Below, one piece after another: positions 52,962 through 61,516 of a stretch of 64,000 bases of DNA. Made by a program: the position numbers and the translations under genes. The notes beneath the pieces are model-generated. The model saw nothing but the letters and a program-made list of their open reading frames with translations. It had not been told where the DNA came from and searched no databases. How positions within the stretch are numbered: the first letter of the stretch is position 1; each line of letters begins with the position of its first letter. The stretch is from Haematococcus lacustris (lineage: Eukaryota > Chlorophyta > Chlorophyceae > Chlamydomonadales > Haematococcaceae), in contig JASKMD010000017.1 in the NCBI GenBank assembly GCA_030144725.1, forward strand, positions 10,802,036 to 10,866,035, given 5' to 3'.

Positions 52962-53659
52962 GCACGAGGCAAGGCACAAGGCTAAGAAGGAAGTTGACTG
53001 CAAACACAAAACCTTGAGAACCAGGGAAGCTAAGGAGTGGAACAGTCACATGAGACATCACTCACATCAGTATTAGTCAGGTAGGTATTGACATCCGCAC
53101 TGGCCATAGCTTGCCAGACTGAGCTGCAGCCGCAGCCCAGACCGACGGGCAGTGCTGATAAGGAAGAAGAGTCTAAGAAGGCTCAATGAACATGCTGGCA
53201 GGAGTGGCTGCAGGCTGTGATCAACCTGTGCTGTAGCGGCTGCTACAGCTGCTGTATGCCTGGCAGAGCTGGCAGGCAGCTGAGCCCACCCAACCCCCCA
53301 GACACAGGGGGGAAGACACAGCACCCTCACCCCCAACCACCTCATGCCACGGCCCTTGCACAGCTGCTCGCCAGCCAAGGGGCCAAAGGGTTGAGGGGCT
53401 TGCTCTCATGACCTGTGCGACAGGCGTGTGAAGCACAGCAAGGTCGCCAGCACAGTACTGCATGCAGGCTGGACCCGGCTATGGAGCAGCACATTCGGGA
53501 GGAGTGTCATGAGGCGTTTCAGGAGTGGGGGTATGCGTGAGGCACAGGCGTGTGGTGGCCAGGCACTGCCACTGTACTGTTGGCCCCAGCAGGCTGTGCT
53601 GATGGACGGTGCTGGCTGTCCAATAACTTCCATGTTCATCACTCTGTGAAAGTCAGCCG

Positions 53660-54060
53660 TGGAGACCCAAGTTGCTTGAAAAGGCCACAGCCGTCTCAAA
53701 GCACATCGCACAATGACGAAGCGGAAGGGCACCGCCAAGCGAAAGCAGGGCCCAGCGACAACCCTCGTTACCAAGAGCCCACCCAGCCCACCAAGGGCAC
53801 ATGCCGAAGCGAGGGCAAGGCTGCCAAGCCAAGCCAGCACCACAGCTTGGCAGGTGGGTAGACAGGGACTGCAATGCAGCCCATTGGGGAGAGCAAGTGG
53901 CGCACGCTGAAGCTGTGTTAGTGGCCAGACCAGGTGAAGCTGCCAGCCAAGGGCAAGGAGTATTCTGACCTGGCTACAAACAGTTGCGAGACCGCCCACC
54001 AGTTGCGAGACCGCCCACCAGCAGCAGCAGCAGCCTGCTGTGGTACAGTAGTGTGTGCCC
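53660..54060 (+). pseudogene. Fanzor C-terminal fragment (right arm)
   Basis: Starts with an ATG frame (MTKRKGTAKRKQ), then a GRWVDRDCNAAHWGES-type motif and a C-terminal block with a duplicated 24-bp segment (CAGTTGCGAGACCGCCCACC) and frameshifts. Mirrored at 42845-43245 on the left arm. The sequence just upstream (53661-53720) resembles the palindrome axis region. Confidence 0.65.
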
Positions 54061-55347
54061 CCTCTTGAGCTATCATCAGCTCGCATCAGTGCGCTCCGTC
54101 ATGCCAACTCTGGGCTATTGCTCTATCACAGGGTCAGGCAAAAGTGTAGGTGGAAGGCGCCCATGCCGTGTGCATGGGAACATAACTCCACACAGCAAAC
54201 ACCGCCCCCACGCAGTGGTCCTTAGCATTCCCTTGTGGTCCCTAGTGGTCCCTCGTAGTAGTCCCTAGTGAGGGAGGAAGTGCTGCACCCACAGCAGTCC
54301 CACCTCAGAGCATACAGTTTCCTTTAGCTTCCACACCACAATTAGTAAGCCTGTACCTTTACGCTGATACTGGTGTTTGATGCTGGGGGTGGTGGCGATT
54401 GTATAGTGTTGCCGCATGTAGGGTGATGGTGCCCGGGAAGCCAATGCAGCCACCGCTGCCTCCCCACCACATGCCAGGCGGCCTTCTCGTCCTTCTTATC
54501 CTTCTTCCATGCGGTTGTGATCTCCCTTCGCGGATACGGGCGGGAAGGGCAGGCCGTCAGGGTAGCGCCACAGCTCGCAGTGCCGGTAGCAGCTGGTCAC
54601 GCACCGCCAGATGTTGAGAGTCAGAACAAGGGTAGAGCTGCTCAGGAGGCATGCTGAGTTGGTCTGTCGTAAGAAGCAACCAGAGCAAGGGATGGGGGTG
54701 GAGGTGGCTAGCCTTCAGCGAGAGAGGGTGGTGGCTGGGGTGGAGCAGGAGGAGGGTGTAGCTAGGCTGCGGGTACATCTGCGAGCACAAGGCGCGAGAG
54801 GTGTGTGCCCCGCTGCCGTGCTGGGCTTAGGCAGGCACACCTGAAGCGGGACCTTCCCTGGACGCCGCTGAGCTGGTGCTGGGGCACCGGAACCGGGATA
54901 GGCCGGCCGTGTCACCGCTATCGTCTGCCGGTCGACGGGGAGTCATTTAGGCTCTAGCCTACGCCGGCCACGTGCGCATTTGGATGAGGGGCCGCAAGAC
55001 AGGCACTGGGCACCACTCGCCTTGCAAATGCAACGCTGCGTTGTGTTGCGCATGGGCGTTCAATTCGCTTTTAGCACAGGTTCATGGTATAGATGACCAA
55101 TGATGCATATGCTACTGGCAAATCAACCAATGTGCCATCATTGAGGTTTGACCCCGCAACACAACGCTGTTTACCGGCCGTTATATGGTTGGGGCGGTTG
55201 CTGGGGCACAGCGCACACATACGAGGAACACAAATCCTGCCTGCAAGTCGTAGTCACGCTACAGCGGCAATATGTCTGCTATTGCGAGTGGTCGTGGTTT
55301 CCTTACACGACACAATGTAGCCTGATTAGCGCCCAACCTGCTGGACG

Positions 55348-55446
55348 ATGGCAGACAAGCAGGAGGAGGCCGGAAAGCTAATGAAAAAGGCATCCAAAGC
55401 TATTTCCCCAAGCCTGTTTGACTTCCGTCTGAAGCCAGACTGGGAG
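55348..55446 (+). CDS. First exon of a gamma-SNAP-like gene
   Basis: ATG 55348 opens a 33-codon exon ending GAG/GTGGCC. MADKQEEAGKLMKKASKAI followed by SPSLFDFRLKPDW fits the N-terminal helix pair of gamma-SNAP (K-L-x-x-K-A ... W/KPDW). SNAPs are NSF adaptors in SNARE recycling. The palindrome arm ends 2 bases before the exon end. Later SNAP exons were not identified, so the gene may be broken or spread over long introns. The left-arm mirror (41557-41461) is cut at the same residue and runs into a Fanzor fragment. Confidence 0.5.
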
Positions 55447-55519
55447 GTGGCCAGACACAGTCAGACAGGGCTCATTCTCAACATCCCTCCTCAACAGCAG
55501 CATCACCATCAGCTCTTCT

Positions 55520-55909
55520 GTGCCACGTCAAGGGAAATTGTTGCTTGTGAGCATGCGCAGGCTGCAGCTGGCAGGCGTCCGGGCAAGGTTGGCCGGCTTG
55601 CAGCCCAGCGCTCACGCAGAGGCCCTGCGGCCGCCACCCCCTGCCAGCACCACTGCCCTGTACCGCCTTCCTGCCAGCGCTGGCGGAGGCATGCCTGGGG
55701 CGCAGCTTGCTGTCGGCCCTGGTCGGGTTGTGGTGCTGGACAAGCCTGGCGGCAGGCTGCGGGAGGTTGGCCAGCAAGGGACAGCAGAGGGGTGCCAGTA
55801 CACCACCCTGGAAGGCACCCTGGCTTTCATCCGAGCTTACAAGCCTGCTAAGCCACGGCAACCAGCGGCCACATGGGGCTGGGCTGACAGGAGCGACCTG
55901 GCGCCCTGA
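55520..55909 (+). CDS. Uncharacterised frame right of the palindrome
   Basis: A 129-codon frame with MRRLQLAGVRARLAGLQPSA and QLAVGPGRVVVLDKPGGRLR, which looks like structured protein rather than repeat. An acceptor-like TGAGCATGCGCAG near 55560 suggests the real exon starts within it. I do not recognise a family, and it is not clearly part of the SNAP-like gene just upstream. Confidence 0.3.
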   Translation: MPRQGKLLLVSMRRLQLAGVRARLAGLQPSAHAEALRPPPPASTTALYRLPASAGGGMPGAQLAVGPGRVVVLDKPGGRLREVGQQGTAEGCQYTTLEGTLAFIRAYKPAKPRQPAATWGWADRSDLAP

Positions 55910-56609
55910 CATGCTGCACCTTCCTCTTAGGTTAAGTTGTCTTTGGGGACCACATTCCTGGTGGGCAGCATGTGCCCCAGCAGAGAAAGTGGCACAACCG
56001 ACACGCACACACATACACACACGCACACCAAGTGTTGTGTTTTGTAAGCTGGGGGTGTGGCATGATAGCATGAGTACTTTGTGTGACTTGTCCTGCTGGC
56101 CTAGGCTGGGTGTGGGGCAGTTCCCACTGTAGCCGCACACAGCTGCACTGGGGGCTATCTACAACTGAGCTGACCCAGCTGGTGCAGACCCATCTCAGGC
56201 ACTAGCAGCACCTTGCCCCTCGCTGGTCAGGGCCCCTACATAGAGAGTGACCTGATTTCGGCCACTTCTTTGCAAGAAGATCTCATCACACACAGCGCAA
56301 ATGTGATGCGACCTGACAACCACCCTAGCAACGACACCTGCAACACTGCTTTGGCGCCGACCCGCCACGCCCACCCCACCCACCCGCCCTAACGTCCTAC
56401 CCGACCCAAGCGCAGAGGCCTCCTGTCCAGATCACCACCTGCCCCAGGCAGGTGCCCCTTCCCTCCTTTTCTTCACCACCTGCTTGACGCAGCAGTGAAG
56501 CTCCACGGACAATGCGCCAGCCTCCTCTTAAAGCTGCATTGTACACACAGCACACAGGATGGTCAGAGTACCAGCTAGCCTATCACACATTTACCACTTT
56601 CAGGACCTG
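55910..56609. other. Non-coding stretch
   Basis: No supported gene. It contains a CACACACAC-rich patch near 56005-56030 and a pyrimidine-rich patch at 56440-56480. Confidence 0.4.
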
Positions 56610-56924
56610 CTACTTAAAGTTGGTAGCTGGGGGGACCATCTGAGGGCAGTTGCAGCAGCTTGATTTCAGGCCCCAGCCGGGCCTTGGTGAGCACCCCACT
56701 CGCACTGCATGGCTCTGCCTGCCATGCCTGATTTGCTTGGCTGGGTGTGGCTCATCAGCCGCCTGCATGGAGCCTGGGTCAAGTTCGAAGCCTGTTTGAG
56801 TGGTATGGTCAAAGCTGGTGGTGGCTGCAAGCTCACGCCAGCTCAACTGCAGACAACAATCGCACTTGAGCGGCGCTGCATCCCTAGGTTGCATAGGTAC
56901 TGACTCACAACCAGGTGCCTTCAT
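56610..56924 (-). pseudogene. Fanzor RuvC-I fragment, subfamily B
   Basis: Minus frame has FDHTTQTGFELDPGSMQAAD, aligned with FDPATQMGIGLDPGAIQAVS of the 20.6-22.4 kb relic, so it holds the first RuvC aspartate. Isolated from other domains. Confidence 0.6.
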
Positions 56925-56997
56925 TCCAGTTGGCCCATTGGTCTCGAGTGCTGACCACCCTTACGTTGCGGCATACACGTGTTGCAGCAATGCTGAC

Positions 56998-57075
56998 GAG
57001 CAAATGCCATGAAATTTATGATGGCGATGACGCCTCGGGTGCCATCACCATTATCATTACATGGCATTTGCTCGG
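56998..57075. repeat. Imperfect ~33-bp inverted repeat (MITE-like hairpin)
   Basis: GAGCAAATGCCATG at 56998 and its perfect inverse at 57062-57075, with imperfect pairing continuing inward (GATGGCGATGA against ATCACCATTATC). Half of the stem recurs near 19560-19600. Confidence 0.65.
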
Positions 57076-57118
57076 GTGCCTCACACTGAGCTGGGCCGGC
57101 TGTGACAAGCTTAGCAGA

Positions 57119-57211
57119 TGGTGGCTTACACCGCTTAAGCCCCCCTCTAGGGGTTCGGGTGTGCAAGGTGTACAAACAAGCAAGGTGCACATGGGCTCAA
57201 AATGAAGTCAC
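57119..57211 (-). mobile_element. LINE 3'-end remnant
   Basis: Matches 66-205 of the LINE at the window start (GGCTTACACCGCTTAAGCC; AAGGTGCACATGGGCTCAA), with a deletion. A severely 5'-truncated copy. Confidence 0.7.
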
Positions 57212-57245
57212 AAGCTTACAATACATGTTGCTACAGCACATTATG

Positions 57246-57265
57246 CCCCTACTAATGGGTAGGGG
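57246..57265. repeat. Recurrent 20-bp hairpin
   Basis: CCCCTACTAATGGGTAGGGG, perfect 7-bp stem; see 16768 and 18482. Confidence 0.75.
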
Positions 57266-57357
57266 CTGTCACAGTTCAGTCACAGTACAACACAGCCGCT
57301 GTGTTGTAATCCGCACTGTGTGTCTCAGACAAACAGCCGGTACCAGTACCTAATTTC

Positions 57358-57755
57358 CTACCCCCACCCCCTTACGAAGGTCGGGCGATTGATGGTGGCA
57401 TGACACACATGCTCTGATGTAAGCAACAGCTCAAGCATTGCCTGGTGCACACATGCTACTGTGCTACAGGCTGTTGGGATTGAGCCTTGGGTGCTCGGTC
57501 TCGCAGCTTCTTGAAGCCCAATGCTGGGTACTCCTTGCCCTTGGCAGGAAGCCTTGCTCGGTGCTTCCACCTGCACAGCTCCAGTGGGCGCCACTTGCTC
57601 TCCCCAGCCCGCTGGAGGTTGAGGGCTGCGTTGCAGTCCCTGTCCACCCATTTGCCAATGTCACCAGGGGTGGCCTGGTGCAACCAAGGGCACCACATGA
57701 GCACTGGCTCCTCATACCGCTTGCTCCAGGCTGACCGCAACAAGCGGTGCTGCAC
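57358..57755 (-). pseudogene. Fanzor C-terminal fragment, subfamily B
   Basis: An open frame (57755-57456) with LLRSAWSKRYEEPVLMWCPW, GKWVDRDCNAALNLQRAGES, WRPLELCRWKHR and QSQQPVAQ then a stop, followed by the subfamily-B tail. The C-terminal block is well preserved, but everything N-terminal is missing. Confidence 0.75.
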
Positions 57756-57814
57756 CTGACCTGGCTGGGGCTTCCAGCCTTCAAGCCGGTGTTATGTTAT
57801 TACAGTGGTAGTCC

Positions 57815-58060
57815 ACGACCATGGGGAGAGCAGGTGGCGGCCGCTGGAGCTGTGCTACTGGCCAGAGCAAAGAAAGCTGCCAGCCAAGGGCAAGGAGTAC
57901 CCTGGCCTGGGCTACAAGCGGCTGCGAGACAAGCCTCCTAAGGCCCAACAGCAGCAGCCTGCTGAGGCACAGTAGTGTGTGCCCCCTCTCTTGAGCTGTC
58001 ATCAGCTTACATCAGTGCATGGCAGGCACTCATGCACCATGTGCATTGGGTATACTCCAC
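57815..58060 (+). pseudogene. Fanzor extreme C-terminal fragment, subfamily A
   Basis: GESRWRPLELCYWPEQRK, then KGKEYPGLGYKRLRDKPPK and a stop at 57975, followed by the start of the subfamily-A tail. It is oriented head-to-head with the preceding fragment. Confidence 0.7.
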
Positions 58061-58309
58061 ACAGCCAATAACACCATTCGAAAAGTCCCGCTAGAGGTAC
58101 TTAGTGGTCCTACTCAAGTGGAGGCCCTAATGAGGGACGAGGGGGCTGGTATCTACCTGACGGGCACGATGGCACTACGTGACCTGACCACCTTGCAGGT
58201 GGTGAAGGGAATGAAAGTCGTGGCCAGGCAGCGCTATGGCCTGGTGAAAGTGGTGATGTACCTGGGAAACGCCCTAGAGCAAGGCGCCATGGTGTATCGG
58301 CGACACGTC

Positions 58310-58414
58310 ACCAAGCAAACTCTGGGGCCGGGGTACCATGGCAGCTTGCATGGAATGTAGCATTGCGGATTTCATCGGACATAGAATAAGGGGTACTGGG
58401 CGATGCGTGTTACA
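58310..58414 (+). repeat. 104-bp direct repeat, copy 1 (duplicated leader)
   Basis: Nearly identical (2 substitutions, 1 indel) to 63426-63529. The second copy contains the start codon of the SEC-C gene; here the ATG context (GCGATGCGTGTTACA) leads to a short frame only. The two copies flank the Fanzor gene. Confidence 0.9.
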
Positions 58415-58642
58415 ACTCCTGAACCCCACAGCCCTCATGCTACACCAAAATAAAGCATGAGTTGGAATCGAACCTGGCTGCAAGCTCATCATTGTAAAGG
58501 CTACTGCTAGTGTGCCTAATGCCCACTTCAGCTCAGCCTTCTGGTGTGTGTGCCTGTGCCAGTGCCTGCGCCTGTACCACACACATCCCCTTTGTGAGGG
58601 GTTCTATGGTTTTTTTTATGTTGGGATTGTCTTGAGCTGTAG

Positions 58643-61516
58643 CTATTGCTGCAGCTTGCGCTGCCACTTGAGCAACAGGGGCTTGTCGGGTATCTCCTCC
58701 CACTCCTGGCCTGGCTGGCCTGGCTTTGGCATGGCTGGGCGGTTAGGCCAGTAGCACAGCTCAGTGGGACGAGGCCCTGGGCCGACTGCACAGCGGCGGA
58801 TGTTCAGCGCGGCTGATACGTCCCGGTCATAGTACCTGCACATGGGTGTGGAAGATGCATGAAGTCAAGTCATGTGTCATGTCATGTGGGATATGCTCAT
58901 GTCATGCACATGTGTAGGGTTGGGTCAATGCTTACCTGGTGATGTTGTTGATGCTTGTTAAGCACATCAGGCCCCGGACTTGGGAACGCTTTGCCATGCT
59001 TTTCACTGGCCGCAGCCACCTGCATGGGCACATGGGGCAATGCACATTTGTAAGATTTTTCATCTTGACCCTACCTAGTCACCTTGACTCTACCACCGCC
59101 CAACACTGCCAACAACCCCCTATCCTCAACCCCCTCACCTGAAGGACTCAGGCGGCGTGTCAAGGAGGGTCTCACTGGGGGTGTTGTCGGCTGAGCTGAC
59201 CCGGCTGGTTCGGAACTCGTCCACCAGCACCACACGCTCTGGCCTGAACTGCTTCACTGCCTCCTTCTGCATCTGGCTGACAGGGACACCCCTGCAGCCA
59301 ATGGTGCCGCTGCCATTGAAGCCAGCTGCCCCATAGGCCAGGGCCAGGATGCGGTCCGGCCACAACTTCTTTGCCTGCGTGTTGACCTGCAGCCACATAT
59401 AGCAAGACATAGTGGCACACATGTGTAAGGTCAGGTATAGCAGCAGCAACAGAGGCGACAACAGCAGCAGCTGGCTAGGCTGCCTAACTCGTGGGTTAGG
59501 GTTATTGGGCCTTACCTTGGCCCAGAACGAAGCCACCACGCGCTTCTTGCCACAGTACAGCCTGAACTTGGCGTTGGCCCAGCGCTTCTTCGAGACCTCG
59601 GCCCACATGGCGTCGTACGTCTCCAGGACGGTGTCGGCGAACCGCCGGTACGAGGCCAGCGAGCTGGGCTTGCTGCTGACCTTTGACAGGGCTGTGAGCT
59701 GCGTCTTCACCGTGGCCAGCCAGATCTTGGTCGCCTGGGCCTGCCGCGTGATTCCGCTGTCGCGGTAGTACTGCCCGGCGGTTAGCGTCCAGTGCCGTAC
59801 GGACACCACTGAGCCGTCGGCGCTGCGCTCCTCGTGCGCCACCGTGGCCATATTCGTCTTGCCCGGGTCCACGCCCAGCCACTCCGCGTGGAGGTGGGCC
59901 AGCGGGTTGACTGCGCCCATGCCCTTGCTCATCCGCGGCAGCTCGGCGGGTGGCGCTGCAGGCTTGGGCCGCAGGAACATCACGCTGATGGCGACTCCAT
60001 CGGTGTGCACGACCTGATCGAATCTGTGCTTGGGGCTGGCGAGCTTTTGGCGGCGAGGGTCAGGCAGCAATGCATCCCACCGGCTGGCCACCTGCAGCCA
60101 CCATAAAGACCACCAAGGCACCTCATCTGAAGGCTGGCTGAAGGCTCACAAGGCAGGCACAAGGCAGTTGACAACATACATGGCAACTGACTGAGCAAAG
60201 GCTGGTACCTGACTGCAAGGAGCACTCACCTTGCTGTTTGCAGGCCCTTCAATGTAGTGGCCCGGCCTCGCTGGGTCAGGTAGGGCACCGTTCCTGAACT
60301 TGTCCAAGGAGGTGACCCCTGCCTCCGTCAGCACCCCCAGCATGCCGGCGTCACTCATCAAGCCGTAGAGGACGTTGGTGTCGATGAAGATGTGCCGAGC
60401 CTGGCACTTGCTGGTGGGGGTGAGGGCATAGGGAGTGGGGGGGCGGGGGGGCCTTGTCGACAGGTTGGTGGGCTGAGACTGCTCCCAAGGCACCATATCA
60501 AGCTGCCAGGCTGCCATGGCTGCCTCCATCTCTCTGGTAGTGTGCACCGCATGGCGCAGCAGCCGGCTCCGGTTGGCTGGATCCTCCACCCAGTCATCAT
60601 CCACCTTCTCACCCTCCCCAAGCCCCAGCAGGCCCCGCTGCAAAGCCACCTCAGCCTGCATGGCTGCAGTCACCACCACCCCACCCTCCCCCACCAGCCA
60701 GGCGACCTCCAAGCCGCACACCATACGGCGCACGTAGGTGCACTGCCGCTTTGACCAGGCTGGCAGGTGCCCGCCAACCAGCCCCCTCACCCCGAATCGG
60801 CGCTGGTGCTCGTTGGTGCCCAGCAGGACCTTGGCCCCGGCCAGGGACACTGAATTCTTCAGCCTGCCAGCGAAGAGCAGGGTGAGCATGTTGCTGAAAG
60901 CTGTCTCCAGCTGCTTGCCGACGTGGTCCACCATGTTCGTGTCGGACAGGTGGCGGGGGATAGCTTCGAGGCGGGCACACAGGTCGGGGTGCGCGGCCAA
61001 CACGGCAGCGACTGCTGCGTTTGGCTGAGTATTCTCGCCCTCTCCGGGCAGGCCGCGGCACAGCTGCAGGTACAGATTCCTGCAGCTCAGGTTCGGGATG
61101 TCTGCTGCGGAGACTGGGATGTCTGTGTCTGTGTATGTCAGTGGCTGGCCTTGCGCGTCAAGCTGGTCGGCTACGTGCAAGGTAAACAAGTCGCGCACAA
61201 GGAAGCCCAACAGCAGGCTGCCAATCACCCCCCGCTCGCTGATGTCCTTCACTCGTGGGCGCACAGCCTTGTCAAGGAAGGCGTCCCAAAGCGCTTGCGG
61301 GAGGTGGTCGATGAGGTGGGCTAACTTGGCCTTTCTTGCGTGGAACGTATTGTCCCTGCTGCGGGCAGCGCGGGCCTCTCCTGAAGCCTTCCTTTTGCGC
61401 TGTGCCTCGGTCAAGTCGGGTTGGCCTGCCTCGTCGCGGTCAACTATGTCGAAGTCCGGGTCCTCCGGCACTGCTCTAGGCCCACCCACACCGGTTCGTC
61501 TCTTCTTCCTCGCCAT
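58643..61516 (-). CDS. Fanzor (eukaryotic TnpB-type RNA-guided nuclease), intact
   Basis: Exons 61516-60230, 60091-59516, 59386-59139, 59019-58936, 58835-58643; all GT/AG, phases agree, about 795 residues. The N-terminus has basic clusters like nuclear signals (MARKKRR; QRKRK at ~40), then a helical region (residues ~70-430). RuvC-I is in exon 2 (EWLGVDPGKTNMATVAHEE); exon 2 also has TYDAMWAEVSKKRWANAKFR. Exon 3 has LALAYGAAGFNGSG and VVLVDEFRTSRVSS, whose Glu is the expected RuvC-II or relocated Glu; exon 5 has YYDRDVSAALNIRR (RuvC-III Asp) and RPTELCYWPN. Fanzors cut DNA guided by an RNA encoded next to the gene. The zinc-ribbon cysteines that usually follow DEFRTS are absent (Val-Ser-Ser). 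No premature stop was found, so it may be expressed; no transcript evidence is available here. Confidence 0.9.

Larger units (their letters stand above)
48444..55444. repeat. Right arm of a 14-kb palindrome
   Basis: 7,001 bp, the inverted copy of 41461-48433. The outer boundary is at TGGG (55444); the flank then differs from the left flank. It carries the sulfotransferase gene in plus orientation. Confidence 0.97.

Noticed and set aside
55478..56140. 220-codon minus-strand frame
   Set aside because: Antisense to the more protein-like plus-strand frame at 55520-55909; composition looks like a shadow.
58455..58480. tRNA-like B box (GGTTCGATTCC on the minus strand)
   Set aside because: Flanking bases do not form a T-arm stem and no anticodon arm is found.
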